Part shown: positions 36,079 to 45,035 of the stretch, one piece after another | How positions within the stretch are numbered: the first letter of the stretch is position 1 | How the letters are laid out: every line of letters begins with the position of its first letter | Assembly (NCBI RefSeq): GCF_030268205.1 | Contig: NZ_BSQF01000002.1 | Span: forward strand, 620,001-684,000 | Source: Allomuricauda sp. NBRC 101325 | Lineage (GTDB): Bacteria; Bacteroidota; Bacteroidia; Flavobacteriales; Flavobacteriaceae | Length of the DNA stretch: 64,000 nucleotides | Direction: 5' to 3' | Program-made: the position numbers and the translations under genes | Notes under the pieces: generated by a model | What the model was told of the DNA's origin: nothing | Database searches by the model: none | The model's input: the letters and a program-made list of their open reading frames with translations, nothing else

Positions 36079-37110
36079 ATGAGGTATATCCTTTCCCTTT
36101 TATCGGCCTTGATTTTGGTTTCCTGTGCCGAAGAACCCAAAAAAGAACCTTTTAATTCAGTCGCAATTACCCCAGTTTTTCAAGATTCGGTAAGTATTCG
36201 TGCGATTACTTTTTTGGATAGCAACACTTTGGCCTTTGCAGGTAGCAATGGCATATATGGCACAGTGGATGTGAATTCAGGGAAGGTTAGGAGCAACATT
36301 CAAAAGTATGATTCTTTGACTCCTAATTTTAGGGCAGTTGGGCATACCTCTGCGGATTTCTTTATGCTTTCGGTGGAAAGTCCAGCTTTGCTGTACAAAA
36401 CAGGCGGCCAAGGGAAAATGGAAGTGGTATACAAAGAAGAGGGGGAAGGCGTTTTTTATGACAGTCTCACTTTTTGGAACGATAACGAGGGCATTGCCGT
36501 AGGAGATACGGTTGCTGGTTGCCTTTCTATCATCATTACTCGTGATGGCGGTAGTTCTTGGACGAAGATCCCATGTTCGGATTTACCTGAAGGTATTGAG
36601 GGAGAAGGGGCTTTTGCGGCCAGTAACAGCAATATTGCGGTGCAGGGAGATAAGGTTTGGATAGGAACCACGGAGGGTCGTATTTACTATTCTGCCGATA
36701 AAGGAATTACGTGGGAAATTCAGGAATCCCCGATAATTTCCGAAGAACCGACGCAAGGTATCTATTCCATGGCTTTTTATGATGAAAACCTTGGATTTGC
36801 CATTGGAGGGGACTATACAAAACCAGAATCCAGCGAAAAGAACAAGATCAAGACCACCGATGGCGGCAAAACTTGGCAATTGAGCGCCGATGGACAGGAG
36901 CCTGGCTATAAAAGTTGTGTGCAGTTTGTGCCAAATTCTGATGGGATGGGCTTGGTGGCCATTGGCTTTACAGGGATTTCCTATTCTGCGGATGGGGGAG
37001 AAAGTTGGGCAGCATTAAGTGACGAACCCTTTTTTACCCTTCGGTTTTTGAATGACTCGACAGCTTATGCTGCAGGTAGCAAGCGTATCGCCAAGTTGGA
37101 GTTTGAATAA
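36079..37110 (+). CDS. Asp-box (BNR/Ycf48-like) propeller lipoprotein
   Basis: 343 residues from ATG 36079, which is the first start that gives a signal: MRYILSLLSALILVSC with lipobox Cys. Asp-box turns recur through the chain: DGGSSWTKI, DKGITWEI, DGGKTWQL, DGGESWAAL. This indicates a sialidase-like or Ycf48-like beta-propeller. No catalytic sialidase residues are evident, so it is more likely a binding or assembly factor; annotation transfer as 'oxidoreductase', common for this family in flavobacteria, has no support in the sequence. It is convergent with the next gene (29-bp gap). Confidence 0.85.
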   Translation: MRYILSLLSALILVSCAEEPKKEPFNSVAITPVFQDSVSIRAITFLDSNTLAFAGSNGIYGTVDVNSGKVRSNIQKYDSLTPNFRAVGHTSADFFMLSVESPALLYKTGGQGKMEVVYKEEGEGVFYDSLTFWNDNEGIAVGDTVAGCLSIIITRDGGSSWTKIPCSDLPEGIEGEGAFAASNSNIAVQGDKVWIGTTEGRIYYSADKGITWEIQESPIISEEPTQGIYSMAFYDENLGFAIGGDYTKPESSEKNKIKTTDGGKTWQLSADGQEPGYKSCVQFVPNSDGMGLVAIGFTGISYSADGGESWAALSDEPFFTLRFLNDSTAYAAGSKRIAKLEFE

Positions 37111-37139
37111 AAGTGACTTTTAGTTAATAGCAACCTTTT

Positions 37140-37583
37140 TTATCTCTGGCCACCCCGCCGTTTTCGGTACTGTTGGAGCATTTGTCTTTTAAAGTCTTCT
37201 TCGCTTTTGATGAGCAGGAGCATTTTTTTGGCAGAGATCACTTTGGTCATTTTAGAGATAAAATCCGATTCTGCTTTTTGTTGCTCCATTTGAAGCATTT
37301 GAATGTTGTCCAATAAATTTTGGGCTTCGTTTTCCAATAGGTTTTCTGCTTGGGATAGGTGGGCATGGAGTTCGGTTCGCTCTTTTCTGCGGATGCTCTC
37401 CAGCTTTTCCTCGTGTTCGTTGTAAATTGGCCAAAATAATTGCGCCTCTTCGCTGGTCAAGTCCAAACGCTCAGTGATAAATGCCACTTTTAGTGTTTTT
37501 ATGCGGTCGCGAACGGGTCCTTGGGCGTGCATTGCTACTGTGGCGAATAAAAGGGTAAAATATAATAGTGCTTTCTTAGTCAT
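37140..37583 (-). CDS. CpxP/Spy-like periplasmic helical protein linked to ECF sigma
   Basis: 147 residues with a signal peptide ending AMHAQ. The rest is charged and helical: FITERLDLTSEEAQLFWPIYNEHEEKLESIRR, then a coiled-coil-like Gln/Glu stretch and a basic tail RKRRGGQR. This fits the LTxxQ-type periplasmic chaperone/sensor class. The gene overlaps the anti-sigma-like gene by 8 bp and is third in a sigma / anti-sigma / sensor trio. A periplasmic sensing role is inferred from context. Confidence 0.75.
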   Translation of the reverse strand: MTKKALLYFTLLFATVAMHAQGPVRDRIKTLKVAFITERLDLTSEEAQLFWPIYNEHEEKLESIRRKERTELHAHLSQAENLLENEAQNLLDNIQMLQMEQQKAESDFISKMTKVISAKKMLLLIKSEEDFKRQMLQQYRKRRGGQR

Positions 37584-38115
37584 TTTCGTTGTTGTCTAAA
37601 TTTAATTCTTCAAGTTCAAAATCATCGACATTGTTGTTCAGGTAGTCAATGATCATGTCGTCTTCCAAATTGGTGTACAGTAAATCGTTCAGTTCAGTTT
37701 CATCAAAAGCTGCCAGTTGGGCAATTTCATAGGAGGTCATGTTCAGGTCTGCGCTTTCAAAATAGGCATCCAATTCAGCATTGGCCAAATCGTCAAAACT
37801 TATGGGAGATGTGGTTTTGCTTTGAAACAGGCTAAAAATCAGCACAAAAATAGCGGCTACGGCTGCTGCACCATAATAGAATCGTCTGTAAGATTTCAGT
37901 TGGATCACTTTGGGATTTTCTTCTGAAATTTTTGAAAGTATGGTAGGGGTAACTTCATTAAAGTAGTCATGCGGAACCCTAAAACCATCCGATTTTGGAA
38001 TTAAAGAACCGGACGCTGCCATTTCTTCGTAATTGATGCGGTCCATCAACCGTTCATTGAAGTTTTCGAAGTAGCCTTCTGGGGCATTGAATTTATTTTT
38101 TGAATCCTTTTTCAT
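37576..38115 (-). CDS. Putative membrane anti-sigma factor
   Basis: 179 residues. The cytosolic N-terminus (~1-84) contains APEGYFENFNERLMDRI, a motif common in flavobacterial anti-sigma-like proteins. One membrane helix (about 86-105, YYGAAAVAAIFVLIFSLFQ) is followed by a very acidic extracytoplasmic tail ending LDNNEND. It lies 33 bp downstream of the ECF sigma gene. The role is inferred: binding the sigma factor until a periplasmic signal arrives, perhaps relayed by the CpxP-like partner. No classical zinc-binding anti-sigma motif (HxxxCxxC) is present. Confidence 0.7.
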   Translation of the reverse strand: MKKDSKNKFNAPEGYFENFNERLMDRINYEEMAASGSLIPKSDGFRVPHDYFNEVTPTILSKISEENPKVIQLKSYRRFYYGAAAVAAIFVLIFSLFQSKTTSPISFDDLANAELDAYFESADLNMTSYEIAQLAAFDETELNDLLYTNLEDDMIIDYLNNNVDDFELEELNLDNNEND

Positions 38116-38148
38116 TGTTCTATTTTGACTGTTGATTTAGCCAAAGGT

Positions 38149-38691
38149 TTAATGTTCTTTAAGATACGTTTCTATTTTTTTTACTGCCAAATGGTAGGAG
38201 GTTTTTAAGGCCCCTACGGAAGTGTCCAAAATTTCGGAAATTTCGGTGTACTTCATTTCTTGATAATATTTCATTGTAAACACCAATTTCTGTTTGTCGG
38301 GTAGGGTGGCCAGAGCCTTTTGCAGTTTGATCTGGATTTCGCTCCCTTCAAAATATACATCAGCCACAAGGTTTTCTGCCATTCTATCTTTTAATTCTTG
38401 ATCGCTGACTCCCAATTTTTTGGATTTTTGCTTTAAAAATGTCAGCGATTCATTGGTGGCGATTCTGTACATCCAAGAATACAATTTACTGTCGCCCTTG
38501 AACTTTTCAATGTTTCTGTACACTTTGATAAAGGTGTTTTGCAGTACATCGTCAGCATCATCATGATTGAGCACAATTCTTCGGATGTGCCAATACAGAC
38601 GTTCTTTGTAAGTGTTCACCAACACTTCAAAGGCCTTTGCCCGACTTTCTTCTTGTTGCAATTCTTGAACTAAGGTTTCCTCGGCAATCAA
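38149..38691 (-). CDS. RNA polymerase ECF sigma factor (sigma-70 family)
   Basis: 180 residues. Region 2 is seen in YKERLYWHIRRIVLNHDDADDVLQNTFIKVYRNIEKFKG and YSWMYRIATNESLTFLKQK. Region 4 is seen in LPDKQKLVFTMKYYQEMKYTEISEILDTSVGALKTSYHLAVKKIE. It is first of three same-strand genes (sigma, putative anti-sigma, CpxP-like), a layout typical of envelope-stress modules in Bacteroidota. The targets are unknown. A 785-bp gene-free repeat region lies upstream. Confidence 0.94.
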   Translation of the reverse strand: MIAEETLVQELQQEESRAKAFEVLVNTYKERLYWHIRRIVLNHDDADDVLQNTFIKVYRNIEKFKGDSKLYSWMYRIATNESLTFLKQKSKKLGVSDQELKDRMAENLVADVYFEGSEIQIKLQKALATLPDKQKLVFTMKYYQEMKYTEISEILDTSVGALKTSYHLAVKKIETYLKEH

Positions 38692-39476
38692 TATTCTGTT
38701 CTTGTTGTTTGATGCTTTGACTAAGGTAAGGGGAAAAGGTTTAATTGTTCAATTGACAATTTGCAGTTAACAATAAACAAAGGTAAAGGGTTAAGGGTGA
38801 AAGGTTAATGGGAATGGTTCCTGAGCGCCCGCCTGCGGCTGACAGGGAGTCGAAGGAATAGTCGTTTTAAATTAGAAGATAGAAGAAAGAGTAGGGACTG
38901 ATCAAGGCGAGGATTAATGTTTTGTCACGAATAAAGCGAATGCCACTAATAGAGCAATTGGTAATGGTTAATGGTTGAAAGGAGATTGGGGAATCAAGAA
39001 CCAATAGCCAAGAGTCAAGAACCAAGATTATGGTGTCATTTCGAACCGACCGATGGGAGTGTGAGAAATCTAGTTTTAAGGATAAAAGGTAAAAGTTAAA
39101 AGTAATCGGAGAGTTAGGAACCAAGAGTCAAGAACCAAGATTATGGTGTCATTTCGAACCGACTGAAGGGAGTGTGAGAAATCTAGTTTTAAGGTTAAAA
39201 GGGTAAATGGTGAAGGGGGCTTATGTCATTCTAAGCAAATCGAATACTCTCTAGTGATCCAATAATCCAAAAACCTTGTTTTGACACGAATTATTCGAAT
39301 TACTCGAATAATACAAATGGAAATTGACAATTGTTTATTGTTGATTGAAAAAGGGTTTTGTCATTCTGAGGGCAACGAAGAATCTCAATCCATTAAGACC
39401 ATCCATTGACTCGAATGGCGCAAATTAATCGAATAATCTAGCTGTCTAAAAATCCAAGAATCCAAGAATCCAATTT
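38692..39476. repeat. Gene-free island of repeat modules (ABC exporter to ECF sigma gene)
   Basis: These 785 bp contain: simple AT-rich units like CAATTGACAATTTGCAG (38750s) and AATTGACAATTGTTTATTG (39320s); the GC-rich core 38820-38855 (inverted relative to 26757 and 34509); a near-perfect direct repeat (39008-39202, listed separately); a TGTCATTCTGAG...GAAGAATCTC unit at 39359-39386; and a run of AATCCAAGAATCC just before the ABC gene's stop. No gene is credible. Confidence 0.7.
39008..39202 (+). repeat. 82-bp direct repeat, period 113 bp
   Basis: 39008-39089 and 39121-39202 are identical at 79 of 82 positions. Each begins CCAAGAGTCAAGAACCAAGA and includes GGTGTCATTTCGAACCGAC and GGAGTGTGAGAAATCTAG. 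The opening motif matches the inverted repeats bordering the four-helix-bundle gene at 21.4 kb. Confidence 0.85.
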
Positions 39477-41303
39477 TTAAGAAGCAAACGACTGCATCTC
39501 CACTAATTTCTTGTAGTTTTTGTCCGATTTCATGAGCTCGTCGTGGGTACCTTGCTCCACAATTTCACCTTTGTTCATTACCACAATGACATCTGCATTT
39601 TGAATGGTGGACAGTCGGTGGGCAATAACGATGGACGTACGGTTTTGCATCATTTTTTCCAATGCATCCTGAACCAAACGCTCGCTTTCAGTATCCAAAG
39701 CCGAGGTGGCTTCGTCCAAAATCATGATAGGTGGATTTTTAAGCACGGCCCTTGCGATGGACAGGCGTTGTTTTTGTCCACCACTGAGTTTATTTCCGCT
39801 ATCGCCAATGTTGGTGTCGTAACCATGGGGCAAATCCATGATAAATTCATGGGCGTTGGCCACTTTGGCCGCTGCAATAATTTCGTCCATGGTGGCATTT
39901 TCCTTACCTAGGGCGATATTGTTTTTTACGGTATCGTTGAACAAAATGGAATCTTGGGTTACCAAGCCCATCAATCCGCGGAGGGAATTTTTGGTGATGT
40001 CCTTGATGTTGGTGCCGTCAATTAAAATTTCGCCTTTGTTCACATCGTAAAAACGGGTAACCAAATTGGCAACTGTACTTTTTCCACTTCCTGATTGACC
40101 TACCAAGGCTACTGTTTTTCCTTTTTCAACCTTAAGGTTGAAGGTTTTTAGCACATAATCATCTTGGTAGCGGAACCCAACATTGTTCAATTCGATGGCG
40201 GATTTAAAATCCGTTTTTTCCAATGCACCTTCTTTGTTTTTGATGGGATTTTCGGTTTCCAAAATTTCTAGAACGCGTTCGGCTGCGGCATTTCCTTTTT
40301 TTACGCCATATGTGGCTTTGCTGATTGCTTTGGCAGGTGTCAGGATATTATAGGCCAAACCCATATAGGCGATAAATGATGAAGCATCCAACGTTTTTTC
40401 CACCAAGACCATTTTACCTCCGAACCAAAGAAGAACCCCTATAACCAGAATGCCCAAAAATTCACTTGAGGGAGAGGCAAGGTTTTGACGGTTCAATAGA
40501 GCGTTTGAAAATTTAAAAAACCTGTCCGTGGAGTTTTTAAATGTGGTATAGAATTTCGATTCAGCGTTGAAAGCTTTGATTACTCTTAATCCTCCCAGAG
40601 TTTCTTCCACAATGGATAGGAATTCGCCTTGTTCTTTCTGTACACGGTCCGATTTCTTTTTCAAGGATTTACCGATTCGGGAAATGATCATCCCTGCAAT
40701 TGGAATGAACACAAAAACAAAAATGGTAAGCTTTGTACTGATTCCAAACATTACCAAAATGGTAAACAGAATGGTCAAGGGCTCCCTGACTATTAATTCC
40801 AGAACGGATAGAAATGAATGCTGGATTTCCAATACATCCGAAGTGATACGGGCTATAACATCGCCCTTTCGTTTTTCGGAAAAATAGGAAATGGGGAGGT
40901 CGATGATCTTTTGGTACATTTTGTTACGAATGTCTTTCAAAACGCCATTGCGAAGGAATGTGATGAAATACATCGCCAAATAATTAAAGATGTTTTTCAT
41001 AAGGAAAAGAACCAGTACCAATCCAATGACCAACACCAAACCTTTCATAAGGTCGTCGCCGGAATAGGCCGTTACCCTATAATTGATATAATCTTGTAAG
41101 TAATCCTTCAAATTACCGATTCCTTGGTATGTAGGTTCTTTCAGCACCTTCTTTTCGGGTGTGAAAAGCACATCCAAAGTTGGAATCAATGCAGCAAAGG
41201 AAAGTGCGCTAAAAAGCGCGTATAAAATATTGAAAAATATATTCAGATATCCGAATTTACGGTAAGGTCCCGCAAATTGGAGAATTTTCTTAAAGTAGTT
41301 CAT
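39477..41303 (-). CDS. ABC exporter, fused permease/ATPase (MsbA-like)
   Basis: 608 residues. Residues ~15-330 hold six membrane helices and the coupling-helix region. The ATPase follows, with Walker A GQSGSGKST, signature LSGGQKQRLSIARA, Walker B IMILDEATSALD and switch His in IVIAHRLSTI. It forms a homodimer or heterodimer half-transporter. MsbA-type members flip lipid A or other lipids; drug export is an alternative. Its start lies 3 bp downstream of the phosphohexomutase stop, and a GT2 gene precedes that, so the group may serve envelope lipid or glycan synthesis. Confidence 0.92.
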   Translation of the reverse strand: MNYFKKILQFAGPYRKFGYLNIFFNILYALFSALSFAALIPTLDVLFTPEKKVLKEPTYQGIGNLKDYLQDYINYRVTAYSGDDLMKGLVLVIGLVLVLFLMKNIFNYLAMYFITFLRNGVLKDIRNKMYQKIIDLPISYFSEKRKGDVIARITSDVLEIQHSFLSVLELIVREPLTILFTILVMFGISTKLTIFVFVFIPIAGMIISRIGKSLKKKSDRVQKEQGEFLSIVEETLGGLRVIKAFNAESKFYTTFKNSTDRFFKFSNALLNRQNLASPSSEFLGILVIGVLLWFGGKMVLVEKTLDASSFIAYMGLAYNILTPAKAISKATYGVKKGNAAAERVLEILETENPIKNKEGALEKTDFKSAIELNNVGFRYQDDYVLKTFNLKVEKGKTVALVGQSGSGKSTVANLVTRFYDVNKGEILIDGTNIKDITKNSLRGLMGLVTQDSILFNDTVKNNIALGKENATMDEIIAAAKVANAHEFIMDLPHGYDTNIGDSGNKLSGGQKQRLSIARAVLKNPPIMILDEATSALDTESERLVQDALEKMMQNRTSIVIAHRLSTIQNADVIVVMNKGEIVEQGTHDELMKSDKNYKKLVEMQSFAS

Positions 41304-41306
41304 TCA

Positions 41307-43013
41307 CTATAAATTCAGCTCAGAAAGGATACCATCAATTTTGGTTTCCAACTGCGAATTTACGGAATAATAATCGGCTGCCTTATCCAATTTTGCATTT
41401 GTGCTGATATAGAACTTTACCTTGGGCTCCGTACCACTGGGACGGGCCGCAATTCGGGTACCATCTTCGGTTTCGTAGATCAAAACATTCGATTTTGGAA
41501 TATTGATGGGTTTTTCTTCGCCTGTCTGCACATTTTTGGCAGTTGAGGTGTTGTAATCCTCGATCCAAAGCAATTTGGAGCCTTGTACTGATTCTACGGG
41601 GTTTTCCTTGAAATCTATGAGCATTTGTTTGATTTCTTCGGCACCACTCATTCCTTTTTTGGTCAAGGAGAGCAATTTTTCCTTGTAGAAACCGAATTGT
41701 ACATATGCATCAATCAAATCTTTATAAAAAGAACTGCCATTGGCTTTGGCATTGGCAGCAATTTCACAAGCGAGCAGGGTAGAGGTCACGGCATCTTTAT
41801 CGCGAACAAAATCACCTACCATATAACCAAAACTTTCCTCGCCGCCACCAATAAAAGTGGAGCTTGGGAAATCCTTGATCATTTTACCAATCCATTTGAA
41901 TCCTGTCAGTGCGGTTTTAAATTCCACACCGTAGGCTTTTGCCATTTGCTCCATCATTGGAGTGGAAACAATGGTGGTGGCAACAAATTCATTGCCCTTA
42001 AATCCTTTTTCCTTGTACTGGTCCAACAAGAATTTGGTCATCAAGACCATGGTTTGGTTTCCGTTGAGCAATTCTATTTTTCCTTCCAAATTACGTACAG
42101 CAATTCCCAATCGGTCGCTATCCGGGTCGGTGCCCACTACCATGTCAGCACCAATTTCTTCGGCTTTGGCAATGGCGATTTTCAAAGCTTCGGGTTCCTC
42201 TGGATTTGGAGATTCCACAGTTGGGAAATCCCCATTAGGAACAGCTTGCTCCTCTATTATAGTAACATTCTTGTATCCTGCACGCTTTAAAACTTCGGGA
42301 ATGGCCGTAATGGAAGTGCCATGAAGGGAAGTAAAAACGATTTTAAAGTCATCTTTGCCCTTGGCATTAAAATTTCCATTGCTGACAGAGGCCTCAAAGA
42401 AGGCTTCGTCCACTTCTTCATCGATTAAATGAATCAAACTTTCATTCGCATCAAATTTGATGTCCTCAAAAGAAAGTGCATTGATTTCTGCAATAATCTC
42501 GCCATCCTGAGGAGGTACTATCTGCCCGCCATCAGCCCAATATACTTTGTATCCGTTGTATTCTGGTGGGTTGTGGGAGGCCGTTAAAACAATCCCTGCA
42601 TGACAACCCAAATATTTCACGGCAAAGGAAAGTTCGGGCGTAGTTCGCAAATCTGAGAACAAATACACACTGATTCCGTTGGCAGCGAATACCTCTGCAA
42701 CTGTTTTGGCCAATGTTTTGGAATTGTGACGGCAATCGTAGGCGATCACCACCTTAATATCGTTATCGGTGTATGTTTTTTTAAGGTAATTGCTCAATCC
42801 TTGGGTGTTTTTCCCCAAGGTATATTTATTGATCCTATTGGTTCCAACGCCCATTACACCGCGCATTCCCCCTGTTCCAAATTCTAAATCCTTGTAAAAA
42901 CGTTCCTTTAATTCTTCAGGGTCGTTGTCGATCAGGTGTTTGATTTCTTTTTTGGTATCGGCATCAAAAAAATCTGTGAGCCAGGTCTGTGCAGTTTTGG
43001 TAATGGATTCCAT
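41307..43013 (-). CDS. Phospho-sugar mutase (phosphoglucomutase/phosphomannomutase)
   Basis: 568 residues, in the long PgcA/PGM2-like class. The phosphoserine is Ser146 in TASHNPPEYNGYK. The metal loop is GTDPDSDRLGIA, the sugar loop is GGGEESFGYMVGD, and the phosphate loop is RPSGTEPKVKFYIS. It interconverts hexose 1- and 6-phosphates. The 3-bp gap to the ABC exporter gene implies co-transcription. It may link glucose-6-phosphate with trehalose, glycogen or nucleotide-sugar supply. Confidence 0.94.
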   Translation of the reverse strand: MESITKTAQTWLTDFFDADTKKEIKHLIDNDPEELKERFYKDLEFGTGGMRGVMGVGTNRINKYTLGKNTQGLSNYLKKTYTDNDIKVVIAYDCRHNSKTLAKTVAEVFAANGISVYLFSDLRTTPELSFAVKYLGCHAGIVLTASHNPPEYNGYKVYWADGGQIVPPQDGEIIAEINALSFEDIKFDANESLIHLIDEEVDEAFFEASVSNGNFNAKGKDDFKIVFTSLHGTSITAIPEVLKRAGYKNVTIIEEQAVPNGDFPTVESPNPEEPEALKIAIAKAEEIGADMVVGTDPDSDRLGIAVRNLEGKIELLNGNQTMVLMTKFLLDQYKEKGFKGNEFVATTIVSTPMMEQMAKAYGVEFKTALTGFKWIGKMIKDFPSSTFIGGGEESFGYMVGDFVRDKDAVTSTLLACEIAANAKANGSSFYKDLIDAYVQFGFYKEKLLSLTKKGMSGAEEIKQMLIDFKENPVESVQGSKLLWIEDYNTSTAKNVQTGEEKPINIPKSNVLIYETEDGTRIAARPSGTEPKVKFYISTNAKLDKAADYYSVNSQLETKIDGILSELNL

Positions 43014-43071
43014 AGTGTTTATGCTAATTTATAGGCTTAAAAATACAAAGATTAAAAGGTTTGGCTAAGTG

Positions 43072-44019
43072 CTACACATTAATTTTATCGGAGATGTTGT
43101 AGCGGGTGTCGTTTTTTCGGGAACGTACCATGATTTCGCCCAAGAAACCGGCCAAAAACAATTGTGTTCCTATGATCATGGCAGTCAATGCAATATAAAA
43201 TTGTGGACGTTGGGTAATAAGTCTGCCAAATTTATGAATGAAGAGTTTGTCCACTCCTAAATAAATGGCAAATCCAAAGCCGACAAAAAACATGAGGACT
43301 CCCAAAGCGCCAAACAGGTGCATGGGTCTACGTCCGAATTTGGAAACGAACCAAATGGTGATCAAATCCAAAAAACCGTTGATAAAACGATCTACGCCAA
43401 ATTTGGTGGAGCCGTATTTACGCGCTTGATGCTGTACTACTTTCTCGGAAATATTCCCGTAGCCTGCATTTTTGGCCAAAACGGGAATGTATCGGTGCAT
43501 TTCACCATACACTTCAATGGTTTTGGTAACATTATGGTCAAAGGCCTTTAATCCACAGTTGAAGTCGTGCAGTTTAACCCCTGAGGTTTTTCTAGCAGCC
43601 CAATTGAACAATTTGGATGGTATGTTTTTGGTGATCACCGAATCGTAACGCTTCTTTTTCCAGCCCGAAACCACATGATAGCCTTCTTGGGTGATCATTT
43701 GGTACAATTCTGGAATTTCTTCGGGATTGTCCTGTAAATCGGCATCCATAGTGATGACCACTTCGCCTTGCGCAGCTTTAAAACCTGCATGAAGTGCCTG
43801 GGACTTGCCGAAATTCTTTAAAAACCGAATGGCTTTTACGTTGGAATTGACTTTGGAAAGTTCCGAAATGGTTTCCCAAGAACCATCGGTGCTACCGTCG
43901 TCTATAAAAAGTATCTCATAAGAAAAATGATTGGATTGCATAACGTTTACAATCCAATCATGAAGTTCTTTTAGCGATTCTTGCTCGTTGAGTAAAGGAA
44001 TTACAATGGAAATCTGCAT
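43072..44019 (-). CDS. Family 2 glycosyltransferase with two C-terminal membrane helices (DPM1/GtrB-like)
   Basis: 315 residues. The GT-A domain shows SIVIPLLNEQESLKEL at the start, LFIDDGSTDGSWE, and the DxD motif in TMDADLQDNPEE. The C-terminus has two hydrophobic helices (about 230-255 and 268-290). This is the polyprenyl-phosphate glucose/mannose/aminosugar transferase type, which makes lipid-linked sugars at the inner membrane. It is upstream of the mutase gene (58-bp gap) on the same strand. Confidence 0.9.
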   Translation of the reverse strand: MQISIVIPLLNEQESLKELHDWIVNVMQSNHFSYEILFIDDGSTDGSWETISELSKVNSNVKAIRFLKNFGKSQALHAGFKAAQGEVVITMDADLQDNPEEIPELYQMITQEGYHVVSGWKKKRYDSVITKNIPSKLFNWAARKTSGVKLHDFNCGLKAFDHNVTKTIEVYGEMHRYIPVLAKNAGYGNISEKVVQHQARKYGSTKFGVDRFINGFLDLITIWFVSKFGRRPMHLFGALGVLMFFVGFGFAIYLGVDKLFIHKFGRLITQRPQFYIALTAMIIGTQLFLAGFLGEIMVRSRKNDTRYNISDKINV

Positions 44020-44061
44020 TGCTTGTTTCTCGAATTCCCTTCAAAAGTAGTATTTTTTGTT

Positions 44062-44583
44062 TTAGTATTCAGGTTGAGATTTTTTCAGGATCAATCCTGT
44101 AATAAGTCCCAAGACCAATCCGATTATACTGTTCATGATCAAAACTACCGGATATTGGATCCATGCAAAACTTTTTTGCATTTCCACGCCTTGTTGCCAT
44201 TGTTCTTCGGTCATATTTGGATTGCGTTCCATGGCTTTGGGTTTTGCCAATTCTATGGCCTTGTCCATAAAATCAGGTTCAATAAAGTGGGTCAATACAT
44301 ATTGGTAAAGCAAAGAAATAATGGTGCCGATCAAGGCAAGACCTACGGCAACCTTTAATGCTTCCGAGATGGTTAAAAAGCCCCCATTTGCTTTTTTAAA
44401 GGCATTGATTGCAAAAAATGTGATGGCCGCCATGATCACAATGGAAATTACAATGACCGCCGTACTTGTTTCATAGTGCATTTTTTGGGTGTAGAGCATA
44501 ACACCGAATACCACGGATATTACCCCTAAAAGCACCCCGTAATTGAGTGCAAATTTTCCTGTTTTAACTTGTTGTTCTTCCAT
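44062..44583 (-). CDS. DUF4199 family membrane protein
   Basis: 173 residues with four predicted membrane helices (about 12-28, 38-60, 76-98, 145-167). A loop between helices 3 and 4 contains PKAMERNPNMTEEQWQQGVEMQKSF. This pattern is typical of DUF4199, a Bacteroidota family of unknown function often found beside a GT2 gene, as here (42-bp gap). Confidence 0.85.
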   Translation of the reverse strand: MEEQQVKTGKFALNYGVLLGVISVVFGVMLYTQKMHYETSTAVIVISIVIMAAITFFAINAFKKANGGFLTISEALKVAVGLALIGTIISLLYQYVLTHFIEPDFMDKAIELAKPKAMERNPNMTEEQWQQGVEMQKSFAWIQYPVVLIMNSIIGLVLGLITGLILKKSQPEY

Positions 44584-44677
44584 TTATTTAAAGATTATGT
44601 TGATTGCATTTGGTTAGTGTAAGATCTCGTAAATTTGTTACAATTAAATTTACTTTTTATTTTTAGGTAAATTATTG

Positions 44678-44707
44678 TTGGAGGATTAAAAGAAATCATT
44701 AAATTTG
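44678..44707 (+). promoter_or_regulatory. Bacteroidota-type promoter for rpmE2
   Basis: TTG at 44678-44680 is followed by a 19-bp spacer and TAAATTTG at 44700-44707, an exact TTG-N19-TAnnTTTG match to the primary sigma consensus of this phylum. Transcription would start near 44714, about 30 bp before the rpmE2 ATG. A second TAAATTTG at 44630-44637 could be an upstream alternative. Confidence 0.7.
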
Positions 44708-44742
44708 CAGCCTGAAAATTCAGAGATTAAGTATTTTAGACG

Positions 44743-45003
44743 ATGAGAAAAGATATACACCCAGAAAACTATAGATTGGTTGCTTTTAAGGACATGTCCA
44801 ACGAAGATGTGTTCATCACCAAGTCCACAGCAGAAGCTAAAGAGACCATCACCGTTGATGGAGTTGAATATCCTTTGGTGAAGTTGGAAATTTCAAGAAC
44901 ATCACATCCTTTCTACACTGGTAAAACCAAATTGGTTGATACCGCTGGTAGAATTGATAAGTTCAAGAACAAATACAAAAAGTTCACAAAAGAAGAGAAC
45001 TAG
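44743..45003 (+). CDS. rpmE2: 50S ribosomal protein L31, type B (zinc-free)
   Basis: 86 residues. It opens MRKDIHPENYRLVAFKDM and continues to SRTSHPFYTGKTKLVDTAGRIDKF, the L31 signature. No Cys is present, so it is the zinc-independent form with the longer type-B insert. It is a structural protein of the large subunit, near the inter-subunit bridge. It has a consensus promoter upstream and a strong terminator downstream. The GlmU-like gene follows 90 bp later. Confidence 0.97.
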   Translation: MRKDIHPENYRLVAFKDMSNEDVFITKSTAEAKETITVDGVEYPLVKLEISRTSHPFYTGKTKLVDTAGRIDKFKNKYKKFTKEEN

Positions 45004-45035
45004 ACCGAATAGGTTGACTTTTCAACGAAATATAG

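Noticed and set aside
38692..39476. Possible CRISPR array in the repeat-rich gap
   Set aside because: Repeats differ in length and orientation, spacing is irregular and no cas gene is nearby.
41625..42290. 221-residue antisense frame inside the phosphohexomutase gene
   Set aside because: It is a shadow of the mutase codons; composition is His/Phe-rich as expected from reverse reading.
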